Source: Membranipora membranacea (lineage: Eukaryota > Bryozoa > Gymnolaemata > Cheilostomatida > Membraniporidae). Taken from it: a stretch of 64,000 nt of DNA. Numbering within the stretch: the first letter of the stretch is position 1; the number at the start of each line of letters is the position of its first letter. The stretch lies in assembly GCA_914767715.1 (NCBI GenBank), contig OU612070.1, positions 28,818,025 to 28,882,024 of the forward strand, in the 5' to 3' direction. Below the pieces are notes generated by a model. It did not search any database, was not told where the DNA came from, and saw nothing but the letters and a program-made list of their open reading frames with translations. Shown piece by piece: positions 11,181 to 23,200 of this stretch. The translations under genes and the position numbers were made by a program.

Positions 11181-14100
11181 ATGGCATCTTCACCACTAGT
11201 ATTGAGACTGCTTGCTGCATCAGTAAATGTGGCTAAGAGATCTGGAACAATCATCAGACAGGTGCTGAGCTCTGGAGATTTGGGAATTGTTGAAAAGGTA
11301 GGCCTAAGTTAAGTAAATTGTAATAATAGTAGAACTAGATGTAGGAGGATCAATGTCAATGAATGATATTGATTGATGAAGGGCAGAAATTTTCTTTACT
11401 GATAACATGTTGTAATAAAAATGTTGTAGGTAATGAATATCAAAATAGCATACTACTAGACAGTCTAGGGTTTGGATAATCAAGAGATAACTCTTACACA
11501 ATCCTTGAACTGTGTATCTGATGGTTTGGGCTTTTGATCACCACCATGGTAGAATAAACCCCCACTTAATACATTTTTGTGACAATTGTTGATATATATC
11601 TCCTAATGTGTGTGATTTTGTTGTGGGAGTCTCCTTAGATTATGCAAGGAGTAAAAATTCCTTGACTCCTGGATTATGTGCTATTGCAACGTGTATAGGT
11701 CAGCACTTACTACTTGTATGCCTTGCCTAAGATATAGTTTGTACAAGTCCAGATGTTAAGTAAGTTGCTGGTGCTGCTCTCTCCCACTGAAGCATTCAAC
11801 TCGACTTGCATACAGACTGAAGCAGGCCTTTGTGTAAGTCACATGTTGCTAGTATTGCAATAAGTGGGATGGGCAATGTTTTCCTCGCGTGTTCTCTCAC
11901 TTCATCACACCTGCTTACGTAACAATACAATATATTGGGTACTGTCATAGCATAGCATCAGTATCACGCTTCAATTATAGTACAATAGCACCAGTTCTGA
12001 ACCCAATTTGAATAGTACTTCAACTGGAGAGGCAAGGTGAACATATGCTTAGAAATACGATTGCCTTTGTCAATCTCACACTCATGCATATTTTTATATG
12101 GATGAATTGATATTTTAAAAATCATTTCTAAAATGAGTGATTGATTTGGGACGTGGCCCAAAACAAAACTAAGATTGTGTTTGGCCATATATTAATTGAC
12201 GAGAGAGAGAGAGATGGGAAGTTGGAGCTGGCACTGATCTTCATGTGCCATGGTCAGAGAGTAAGGATATATTCTTACTCTCTGACATGTCGTCAATCTT
12301 TGCATGTCATAGCGGAGCAGCCTATATTAGATTGGTAAAATCAAGGAGTAACAGCGGTAAAATCAATACACTATACGCATTGAATTCCATATCCATATGA
12401 GAAGAATTTAATTCTGTGACTATACGCAACTAGTTCTAATAATATACTAATAAATAATATCTGTCATTTAGATAGATGTCTGATTGAGTAGTCAATTTTA
12501 CAGCTTGACAAGTTGGTCTTTTAAAATGCCAATCGTTGCCATATCTCGGAATTCTTGGGATATTTGACTGCTTTTTCTCAGAATCATGTTGGCACTACGT
12601 AATCTATAGCTTTCTATGCTATTTAATGCCCCAAATGTTGCCCTGAGCCAATTTCATGTATTCGCATGAGGTCCCTAAGTGATTGTTAGATTTATTATAT
12701 CGAGATGTTTACTTAAATTAGATGTTAGAGAATGGGACGCTGTCACATTATGTCTTATGAAGTATGCAGTCACAGAGTAAGGATATATCCTTACTCTGTG
12801 ATGCAGTCTTGCTAAAGCAAGCTTTTTTGCCACTCAACTGCTACCTTGATAATGGGACCGGGAGGGTGTGATGCAATCTGAAGCGACCTTAACTAATAGA
12901 CACTGTGCCTACTGTCACTGTTACTGTGTTAGACTCTGATTCCTGGCTCTATACTGACTGCGCCAGGCACTGTGCCTACTGTCACAACTGTGATAGACTC
13001 TGATTCCTGGCTCTATACTGTGTTAGACTCTGATTCCTGGCGCTATACTGTGTTAGACTCTGATTCCTGGCTCTATACTGTGTTAGACTCTGATTCCTGG
13101 CTCTATACTGTGTTAGACTCTGATTCCTGTCTCTATACTGTGTTAGACTCTGATTCCTGGCTCTATACTGTGTTAGACTCTGATTCCTGGCTCTATACTG
13201 TGTTAGACTCTGATTCCTGGCTCTATACTGTCACAACTGTGTTAGACTCTGATTCCTGGCTCTATACTGACTGCACCAGGCATTGTGCCTACTGTCACAA
13301 CTGTGTTAGACTCTGATTCCTGGCTCTATACTGTCACAACTGTGTTAGACTCTGATTCCTGGCTCTATACTGACTGCGCCAGGCATTGTGCCTACTGTCA
13401 CAACTGTGTTAGACTCTGATTCCTGGCTCTATACTGTGTTAGACTCTGATTCCTGGCTCTATACTGTGTTAGACTCTGATTCCTGGCTCTATACTGTGTT
13501 AGACTCTGATTCCTGGCTCTGTACTGTGTTAGACTCTGATTCCTGGCTCTATACTGTGTTAGACTCTGATTCCTGGCTCTATACTGTGTTAGGCTCTGAT
13601 TCCTGGCTCGATACTGTGTTAGACTCTGATTCCTGGCTCTATACTGTGTTAGACTCTGATTCCTTGCTCTATACTGTGTTAGACTCCGATTCCTGGCTCT
13701 ATACTGTGTTAGACTCTGATTCCTGGCTCTATACTGACTGCGCAAGGCAACTTACATTCTAGCAATCTTACTCGTACCGGAAATAAATAAATGGTTAATA
13801 ATAATGTATTATTATTATTACATGTATAATAATGTATAATTATTATTACATTGACAGGAAAATAAGAACGATCTGCAGACTGAAGCTGACAGAGCAGTAC
13901 AGAAGTGTATAGTATCATCTCTACAAAAACAGTTCCCAGCCGTCACAATCATCGGAGAGGAGGTGAGTTACCCAACAGTCTGTCATAATTATCCAGCTGT
14001 TTTCCCCAGGTTTCTTCATCAAGTCGATTTCCTGAAACATCTGTAATATTTAATTCAACATCCCGATGTGGAAATAAAATACATCAACTTTGATAAAATG

Positions 14101-17100
14101 AAGAAGCACCAGTCCATGTGCTTACTGTCGTTGTTCATTACCGCTATTTTTGGTCTATTTGGTTTCTGACCAGCAGATTCCAACACAGTGACTATCTTGG
14201 TGCCCCTATTTAATCTATCTCATAGAGTAATTTTGCTAGGTAACATGCAGAATTCATCAACATAGCCGGAACAGCAAACTTTGCCATGCTATAGTTTTAT
14301 ACTACGACAAAGTGGTCGCTAGTATTCTCTGTATATCTAACCTATCTGAGCTTTGCCTTATTAATTTTGCATCCCGGCAGAGAGTATATAGAGCTAGACT
14401 TGTTTCCTCTTCTCAGAAAACCATTTTTTTTTTATTATTTTGTACGTGACAAGCCTAAGATATTGAACTGTTGGTTGGCTAGGCATTTTTTATTTAGTTA
14501 GGTAGGAGACATGGAGTAGGTAGGAGTCTTCTCACACTTTAAGCCAACCATCAGTGTGATGGATGATCAAAGTGTTACAGACATGAGCAGAGTGTTACAG
14601 ACATGATGATGATATTATTAGTATCACCCGTTTACATATGATCCTAGTTTACATATGATCCTAGTTTCTGCCTTCATTAAACTAAACTTTATCTGCATAT
14701 CTTGTCCTTCAAAATAGAATTCAGGGTTAGTTTTATTAAGACCGAGTCTGCCATCAGTATAACAGATTTGTCATACTGACAGTGCTACCTAGACTGAGTA
14801 TGATCCGGTTTGCCTGCATCCCGATTGCTACTCCTCCCTTTCACACCAAAAGTTTGCATCATATAAGAGGTAGTTATGATCATAGTAATAGTGATTATTT
14901 TTTTCATTGTAGGACAATCTAGATGAGTCTGAAGCAGCTAATGCAGAATATCTGGAGACTTCTCTGTCTGATGAGGTTTTGAAGGAGTCTTGTCCTGATC
15001 AATATGGCCCCGCACAAGAGTCAGAGGTAATCTTTGTAATATATCAGTAATATGCTGTATGTCATGTATAATAGTAAACAGTGTGGTGTGACTCTAATGT
15101 TCACACTCACACTGTCCTTCTGCTCCTCTGTGTTTGTGTGAATTGTAACCTTGCTGACCTCATGAGTGCTTGTGTTTTTTGTGCAACAAATTTTAGTCAA
15201 CCTGTGATTAAAATGAGAGTAGCTTTACAATGAACCCATAAATACAAATGCTATGAAGCAAACTTACGTTGGGTCAAGTGAAGGACCACCCTGAGGAATG
15301 CATAAATTTGAATACTTTTTTGTCCGATGTTTATGCCAGTTAACGTTTCAGCAGAAGTTATCTCCCTTGTCACACCAGAGTTGTTTTATACTCAGTATTT
15401 AACCTTATGATGTTGTATTGTAGCTGGTTGTGTGGGTGGACCCTCTGGATGGTACATCAGAGTTTACACAGGGACTCCTAGATCATGTCACTGTACTTAT
15501 AGGAGTGGCATGGAAAGGAAAATCAATAGGCGGAGTTATCCATCAACCTTACTATAACTATCAGAATACTGGATCAGAATTAGGCAGGACTATGTGGGGA
15601 CTGATCGGGCTAGGTATTATAATATATCTCACATCTCAACTAGCATTAAAAGGGCCTGTTGAGGAGTATCCCACAATGCAATCTTCTGGAACAACCAGGG
15701 TGACAAGGTGTACAATAAGAAACAAATTCTCTCTCGGAGAATGCTGCATTATGGGAACATTGTTAACATTCCATTTTACTAGTTTGCTCCACTTTTCTTC
15801 ACTGCCACATAATTTTGTAAAATCGTTTAAGAATGTTTCGACGATTTAATGGTATAGCTTCCAATTTTATCAAATCATCCTCATTTTTGACCTTGGAACT
15901 CATAGTGTATCATTGAAAGTCCATCAAACACTCTGTATACATCCTTATCTCTGATGTATTAGACTCTCAAACTGCCATGTAATCATTCATATGAATAAAG
16001 AAAAAGCTAATTTTTTGAAGAGTTTTAGCAATTTAGACTGATCTCCACAATATGGATGGCTTAGCTTGAGCACCCCACATGGGTATGGCACTGGGATGGT
16101 TATTTTCTCAATACTTTTCTACCAAACAAAGCTTTTTATCTTACTGACTTATTTTAGGTACATATGGCTGCGATGATGTAACTAAACCACCTGAGGGAGG
16201 TAACATTCTAACCACTACCAGATCTCACTCTAACAAGACGGTTGTAGAATCTATCGAAGCCTGTGAACCTACTGAAGTAATCAGAGTTGGCGGGGCAGGT
16301 CACAAGGTTTGTTGTATCACTGTTCGTCCTATTTATATAGTCAGATTGTATCCCTCACACATAGTGGTGTAAAACATGCATAGTATTCAGTTTATGAGGT
16401 TGGATAATGTTGATTTTGGTTTTGAAGCAGAATCTGTTGAACTATGGTAATGCAAAAGATCGCCTTAATTTTTCCTAACACAATGGACACAACTGACTGA
16501 AATAACACACACTTTCGAGTTACCCTCTCTCTGAACCATAACCTCAGAGAGAGGATAACTCAAAGTTACACTGCATTATTGCACTAAATAATGAGTGAAA
16601 ATAATTGTATTTTCCCTTTGTTTGAAGCATCGAACATTTGAATGAAGATGCAAGGTTTTGCATATTAAGCATATTTTTGTCTCATGATATTAGAACTTCC
16701 TTTGCTTTATATAGATCCATATAACTCACATATTCAGTATATTGTGAGCATGAATCCTATTTTTGACCAGGTCCTGTTACTACTGGATGGTAAGGTACAT
16801 GCCTATGTGTTTGCCAGTCCAGGCTGTAAGAAGTGGGATACTTGTGGACCAGAGGCTCTACTCAAAGCTAAAGGCGGTACCCTCACAGACATGCATGGTA
16901 TGTAATCAACTATATTGATGTGACTTTTGTATAACATTGAGCGTAAACCCTGTATTGTATGGATGGGTGAATTTTAAGGTGAAACAATGTCAAAAGTTGC
17001 TGGCTGGGGAATTTTTATTGAAAACTGAATGTCTATGACTCATTTTAAATAAATTTCATAGTGTCTGATTAACGGACAACACCTCTATTCATTTCCCCAT

Positions 17101-20100
17101 TGTGTTATACATGAATTATGCTGTCATGCTAGCTCCAAAAGCCTGCTTCAAAGCGTACATTTTAATATATATCACTTCTGTGAAATCCTAGGCAGTGCCA
17201 ATTTTTTAACAGGTCTGGAGAAACCACCAATCAAATTTCCTTTTTTTTACTGCCAACATGACACCAGGGAAGGCTATAATGCAAAATGCTAGAGATTTTG
17301 AATCATTTAAATTTTCGGATTTCAATTTTTCACACATTTAAGAATATTTCACTTTTGGCTTTTCAAACTAGTTTTTGATCAAATTTGTAACTTATTTTAC
17401 TTTGAGCAGAAGTTCAACCTGTCATTGGTCAAATAAGGGTGTTGTACCTTGGGCAACTTGTCGCTAACAAAAGTGATGTGGTGACAAATTTGCACACTTA
17501 GATCACATTTGTGCTGGATCCACTCAAAGTTTGAGGAGAGAAAATGCTATTACCAATAAGTAACTGAAAGAGTTTATCTTGAGAAGGTACAATTTTATTA
17601 TTTGTTGACATTGGTGTGTAAAAGTATAACAACAGTTTATGATTTTTTAACAAGAAAACAACAGCATAATAACAATAACAGCTTATAACAATTCGCTCGC
17701 TCAAAAATTGAACATGGCGGTCAGGATGGGAATCAGAAGTCTGTCAGGATGGGAATCAGAAGTCTGTCATCAGGATCTGGGTTTCATAATTTTTAGTCAC
17801 AATCTGCAAGTAAAGAAAAAAAATACATATCACTCGTCTACAAGCATCAAGGGATAACTTCGTATTTTAAATCTGTTTGTTATAAAGTGTGCCGTAATAC
17901 TTCCCATGTTGCTCATAGATATGACCACGTAAAGCTGAGAATTCACACAAAGTATTTGCTACAAAATGCCTCTGCTGGTATATTATCAATTTATTACTTG
18001 GAATCTTTTAATTGATGAATATTTGATATATAGATATGGGGTATAGGTGTTGCAGCTAGACATGGGTAAGCCAACATCTTAGAAAGCGGAAACTAAAGTG
18101 TAGATTTGTACTTACCGTTATCCAGTTAGTATCGGCCGAAATTACCTCCGAAACGTCCCCCAATACCACCGAATCTTGTGAATCCAAAGTTGTTAAATCT
18201 ATTGACTCCAAAGCCTCTATTGAGCCCAAAGCCTCTATTGAGACCGAAACCTCTGTTGAGACTGAATCCTCTATTGAGACCAAACCCGTAATTGTTGCTG
18301 TCATAAATAATTTCAATTGATTAATTTGTGGCGTTTCAGTAAGAGAATAAATACTAAGTACTGAAACAGGGATTCATAACCGATTTGAAATTTCTTATGG
18401 TTTTAACGAGAGGACAACTTGCCAATTTGACTTTTTAGTAGTTTGCAGTTGTTTGCAAGAAAGACTGTATGGAGGATTAAACTACTCCCCAATACAATTG
18501 TCTCTCTGTTCATTGATATTATAATTTGTGTTTACCATTGAGCCTCCTAAAGCAAGAGAGGTAACATTAGTCTGATTAGGATGTAGGATGTGACTTACAA
18601 TGTAGCTGAAGCCATAGCGAACAGAGCAACAAGCAGGACTGCAACACTGAATTTCATCGTTAGATTATGAGCTGCAAAAAAAATAAAACAGAAGAAAATT
18701 AATAATTTGAATTTTTTGAAGTTTTACAGTTAGCATTCAACAAGTGTTTGTTTGAAAACAAAACTTAATCAGGTAACAGTGTAATAGAACAGTCATTCGT
18801 CGCTGCGTTCAAAAATATAACTGATATCTATATGTCATCAACTGTTTCTACCAGGCCTTTCAACTTAGAAAATATTAAAAAAATTGATTTAAACTATTTA
18901 TTGAACAACTTACTTGGTGAGGATGATGTGAGAGTTGAAATGTCTGCTGAAGATTTGTGAATGATCTCTGTAGTCTTCGCTCTGCATTTTATAGTAAAAA
19001 ATATAACCGCAAATCCAATCAATCAGTATTATCAAGGATGTCGTGCCTTCCTAATTAGACCTCCAATAAATCTCATCCATCAAATAAATGTGTAAACTTC
19101 TGTCATCACCTCGAATATTTACAGTCTAATTAACGACTGTCCACCACACCCGCAGGATTCGGACTCCTTGCCGCCTACTGCCTGCAACTGAATTTATAAT
19201 TATTAAATTGATCACTTGTTGGTTCATTAGCATATTGATATGTGGTCATGTCATATCATTTAGCATGCTAATAGGTTGGGAAATGGAGTATTGCTCAGAT
19301 ATGTTTCGATGGAAAATGGTTAAAAATGATTGACCATTATTGCTTCCACTGACAAAGTTTAGGCTTTTTAAGGCCTATCAATATGTGCGAAGGTAGAAAT
19401 TAACATTTACGCTAATTATTATTTAAAAGATTCTCAGTAAATTAATATGACTTGCTAATTAATAAAATTCAAAAAATGTAACTATGAGGTTGCATTGCTA
19501 GTGTCACCAACTTCCACCTGCACACCTTTGTCACATATTTCCTCATTTCTCAGGGTTTGAATACTTGATGATGTAAATTTTCTAGATCTTCATACAGAAA
19601 ACTTGTGCAACAGAATTTAATACAGGCAATGTGCTTTTGAGCCTACGTGCTTTTGAGCCTACGTGCTTTTGAGCCTACATGCTTTTGAGCCTTCTTGCTG
19701 ACTGCTGAGGAGTTTGTTAGAGAACAAGTGTGAAACATGATTGGAGAATATTCATCCAGCTATGCTGTGGTTTTAGCTGACACAATAATACTGCCTGTGG
19801 CAAACATATTTATGTGAACTTGCTTATAAAAACTCGGTCAAAACCTTTTGATGCTGATTCTATCAGTATTCTTTAGGGCTGATGGAAGTTTGAGGGCCAT
19901 ACCATGATCTAAAAATGAAAAGCTTGAATTCAGTGAAATCCCCACAGAAACTGTTCAAATCTACAGATGAGACTGGCATTGTCATCGATGACATCTGTCA
20001 AACTGTGGGTAGACAGATAGAAACAACATGCTTTTGCTCGTTTCACAAATTTAATAGATGTAATCAATTTCTGTTTTCAGGAAATGACCTGCAGTATCAC

Positions 20101-20229
20101 AAAGAAGTGCAGCACAAGAACTCAGCCGGAGTTTTGGCCACTTTAAAATCTGACCACCAGTGGTACCTGAATAAGATCCCTGCCAGCGTCAAGGAAGCTT
20201 TAACCCCAGTATTACCTGCTAATAAGTAG
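11181..20229 (+). CDS. BPNT1: 3'(2'),5'-bisphosphate nucleotidase 1 (BPNT1)
   Basis: Complete 316-residue cytosolic magnesium-dependent, lithium-sensitive phosphatase that removes the 3' phosphate of PAP to give AMP, clearing the by-product of sulfotransferase reactions (family knowledge). Exons: 11181-11297, 13858-13962, 14913-15026, 15424-15613, 16158-16306, 16771-16897, 20081-20229; all phases join. N-terminal [32 protein letters not shown], metal-binding GEE-D at ~72-75, [11 protein letters not shown] at ~116-126, [15 protein letters not shown], and [18 protein letters not shown] with the active-site Asp at ~248. C-terminal [19 protein letters not shown] is typical. Length fits (human 308). 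Intron 1 carries a 30-bp minisatellite and two related palindromes; intron 6 hosts an antisense gene. Very sure of identity. Confidence 0.96.
12253..12286. repeat. 34-bp near-perfect palindrome, copy 1
   Basis: GTCAGAGAGTAAGGATAT meets its inverted copy with one mismatch and no loop, in BPNT1 intron 1. It shares the core AGAGTAAGGATATA with the palindrome at 12771-12800 half a kilobase away. Confidence 0.75.
12771..12800. repeat. 30-bp perfect palindrome, copy 2
   Basis: CACAGAGTAAGGATA followed directly by its reverse complement, loopless, in BPNT1 intron 1. Same core as 12253-12286 but different flanks, so the two are dispersed or jointly derived copies of one short sequence. Confidence 0.8.
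12911..13740. repeat. 30-bp minisatellite with higher-order blocks in BPNT1 intron 1
   Basis: About 25 copies of a 30-bp unit that starts TGTTAGACTCTGATTCCTGG and ends CTCTATACTG. Blocks of the pure unit are separated by a spacer containing TGACTGCGCCAGGCA and TGTGCCTACTGTCACAAC, giving a second level of repetition. Copies differ by single bases, so homogenisation is recent. Since 30 is ten codons, long open frames ([10 protein letters not shown] repeats on +, another on -) appear and should not be called genes. Confidence 0.95.
16511..16566. repeat. Imperfect hairpin in BPNT1 intron 5
   Basis: Left arm 16511-16535 and right arm 16543-16566 pair over about 24 bases with one bulge and one mismatch near the core CCTCTCTCTGA, loop 7 bases. 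Belongs to the class of short inverted repeats seen across the window. Confidence 0.6.
17575..18962 (-). CDS. Secreted Gly/Asn/Arg/Phe-rich hexapeptide-repeat protein, nested in BPNT1 intron 6
   Basis: A compact complete gene antisense to BPNT1. Inferred structure: non-coding exon ~18962-18914, exon 18671-18599 with the ATG at 18657, exon 18297-18116 with the stop at 18126-18128, then a 3' UTR exon from 17803 to the poly(A) signal near 17594. Splice signals are good, including a long pyrimidine tract before 17803. The 76-residue product begins with a signal peptide ([18 protein letters not shown]), followed by four copies of LNRGF[G/S] at residues 27-50, a degenerate VNRF, and a Gly/Phe/Arg tail ending NFGRY; no cysteines. 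I do not recognise the family. Basic glycine-rich secreted peptides include antimicrobial peptides and cuticle, shell or adhesive matrix proteins; which applies is unknown. A donor lies 10 bases after the stop. Confidence 0.72.
17594..17599 (-). terminator. Poly(A) signal of the nested gene
   Basis: AATAAA on the minus strand, about 200 bases into the inferred 3' UTR exon that begins at 17803. Confidence 0.5.
18987..18993 (-). promoter_or_regulatory. TATA box of the nested repeat-protein gene
   Basis: TATAAAA on the minus strand, ~25-30 bases before the inferred start of a short non-coding exon that ends at a GTAAGT donor (18913). The placement fits a focused TATA promoter, as is common for abundantly expressed tissue-specific secreted proteins (inference). 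Confidence 0.65.
19631..19692. repeat. 16-bp tandem repeat, four copies
   Basis: GTGCTTTTGAGCCTAC repeated almost perfectly four times in BPNT1 intron 6, the last copy diverged. No coding or splice role seen. Confidence 0.9.
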
Positions 20230-23200
20230 CAACTAACCGAAGCGAAGTTGTAAGTTTTGTATCAGATTTGACAGGGCATTTATTTATCAAAACATATCTG
20301 GAAAGAATGTTCAAGTTTTCCTCAGATGTGCCAAACAGCATTTTGTATTACTTCGCAACTCTTCCAATTTCTGATGATTCCTTGCTATGGTGTGGAACAT
20401 TTTTGAGCGAACAGTCAGTTAGAACTAGTTTCTTTCTTGTCAAAAAAGCATTTTCTACTGTCGTCATAAATTTAGTATACATGAAAAAAATACTTTTCCA
20501 TCTAATTTTGTTATTAATATTATTTAACAACAAAATGTTAGTATCTGTAATTTGCAAAATTTCATAACCACAAATTAACTTTTGGATCAATATTTGTTTT
20601 GAATATACTATTTTCGTTGTTAAAAACATTTCCCGGTGTGATTATTTCGAACAAATAAGGGTAAAAATGATGAATGGATATCTTTTAGCTGCCATGGAAT
20701 TCTCCTCAGTGTTACAAAAATTACAAACTGCCCTGTCATGGAATGTCTAATGCCTGTGTCCAAATCTAAATAGTTTAAATAAGCAATACACCTTCAGCAT
20801 TTATGTTTCTTTTGAGGGTTGATTCTGTTTTAATTGAGGTGCAGCAGCAATAACAATGTAATATAATAACAACACTGCAAATGGCATAGCAACGAGAGCG
20901 GTATCTAGGTGTTCTTGTGTGAAAGCCTCATAGTGGTAACTTGTTATGTACAATTGAAGGATTATGTTTGGTAATTATTGGCGACTAGTTACCCACTCTA
21001 TTTGTACCTTTTGGTATAACACCTGTGCATGGCAGGCCCTCAGGGTAGAGCCGCTCTCTCCGTAGGCCTAACTTCACTAGTGGCTCGTGTCCACCATCCA
21101 TGGGAACTTTTTCGATTACGTAGCCTGGAGAGAAACAAATACGCAACAGCTGATAACGTCTCATCTGTTAGGGCACTGTGTTTGTTTGGTTTTAGTCCAG
21201 AGGTAAACTTGAAGATGGCCAACCCGCCTCAGGCCCTTAATTAATATCTATCAATTCCTGGTTTTAACTTCTCCTCTTGAGGTGACCTGCTCACCTTGGC
21301 ACATATAGCATGACTATCAATAGGGAGTTGTCCGCCTTTTTGCTCCTAACCATCTACTGCGAAAATTATCCCGCTATCAACAATGTTCTGGTCAAAAAAA
21401 TCAAAGCAATTTTATTCTTACAAATTACACATCAGTAATGGGAATATTTTCGATATTGTTACTTTTTCCATAGGATCTTTGGTTTATTACTTTTAAGTGA
21501 AGAATCAAAAGGCACATATAAACTCCAGCCTGGACACTGATCATACACTTATTACATGTGTTTGATGGGTGGGGAAAAAAGAACAATCTAACGTTTAACT
21601 TGGTCCGTTTTCTGCATGCTTAACAGCCGCACTAACAAACCTAGTTATGAGTGATGTAATATTATTGTATTGCTACATAATGTGGTATATGGACATAGTC
21701 ATCAATGTTTCCATCAGTTCATTTTCTAAAGATATTGCACCATGCTGTATTCCGCCTCTCTTTAGTACCGCAAATAGCTTCAGTCTTTTCTATAACTCAG
21801 CAGGTTCATACAGTCCTCTAGATAACAAGTGTGTACAGGAGAGCACTAACATTAACTCTCCAACCCTGGTCAACAATCATCAATACCAAGTCCCTACCAC
21901 TCCACAATATAACGGCGCAATTATTCTCCTCTAAATCACTGGGTATTTGGATAGGCTGTTACACCACAGGGCTCAATACACCACCTCATTGTCTTATCTT
22001 ATCGCGTTAGAAATCTTGTAGATTACGCAGAGAGATATGACTTCACACGTGTTTGCTCTATAGCATTGTAAAACAAATAACAGTATAAGTAACAGATGTA
22101 TAATTACATGGATGCAAAGTCATTGTTCTTCATTCTGGTGAAGACATTAGCCCTAGAGCGTCTCAAGTGTTAGGCTGCCATGCACACGTCCCTTTGTTAG
22201 CTTAGAGTATATGTAGGATCCAAGGGTTGTTGCTGATGTATATATGAAGTGGAGATAGAGACCAGGTGCAGGATTTATTGTTTGGGGGTTGCTTACCCCA
22301 CAATTAAGTGTGGTTATATAATCTCGGTTTAATTCTTATCCCTGTTTAGTGTACCATTTTGTAATTAAGATATCATCTTAATAACCCTCCCTTTGCCTTT
22401 TGGGGTTACGGCTATCAGTGCTTGAACAGTGAGTTTTCCAAATAAAGTACTTTGTAACCACCGGCTAAACGCATCTAGCAGCTTTCCAGCCATGGTGCGC
22501 AGAAATAGAAAATCAGGGTCCAGGGATGCGAAAGATCATCCTTGAATGTTATCCGAATGTCTCAAACTCAATTTTTTTATTGAATGTTATTATGCACCAT
22601 GCAGAGCAAGGCTACTCTACTGTTGGTGAAGGCAAGGCGGTGGAGGTAGACGGATTTTATCATTAAACAACAAGCTTTGTATCTGTCAAAAAAGTTCACA
22701 CGCGTGTTTCATTTCTAAGCCATATTTAAGTTATGAATCGTTATGCCTAAATTATACTCCATTTGTGTCTAAATTCATCTCAATCCCAAATTTGATTGTC
22801 GATGAGAGGCCCATACCATAATTATACAATAATGTACATGTTATCGAGCCACTCATGGTTATCATTTAACTGTGTTAAAATATTGTGTAGCGACATACAA
22901 TTTAGTTTTCGATTATGAAATTCGAGGTAATGTCATGCAGACAATAGTTTCTTGTCTCGAGCAGGATTCTATTTCCACTTGGCACTCATGGGGCTTCCAT
23001 GTTTGCTCATGTTTGGTAACAATGCCTGTTTTTTTCTTTTGAAATGTTGTTTTTGAACTTGAATTATAGTCCACCTTTGAATTTGAAGGGCTTGTAGAAA
23101 TGTGTCAGTTCTTTCCCAGCTAAAATCCTTGTGATTTTGTGTTTCATTTTTGTCTTTGGAATATAAGTTTTTAGAGTTGTTGCTTCCGCTGCCAAAATAA

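Noticed and set aside
12972-13762. Open frames of 114-124 codons (+) and 115 codons (-) in BPNT1 intron 1
   Set aside because: They are produced by a 30-bp tandem unit and have no splice context or non-repeat part.
21029-21244. A GC-richer patch open on both strands (71 and 60 codons)
   Set aside because: No recognisable domain, splice partner or promoter; no tRNA-type A/B boxes that would make it a SINE.
22150-22560. LTR-like stretch (AATAAAG then CA end, followed by an ATG with a short basic peptide)
   Set aside because: No second LTR, no primer-binding site and no pol sequence nearby; could not be defended.
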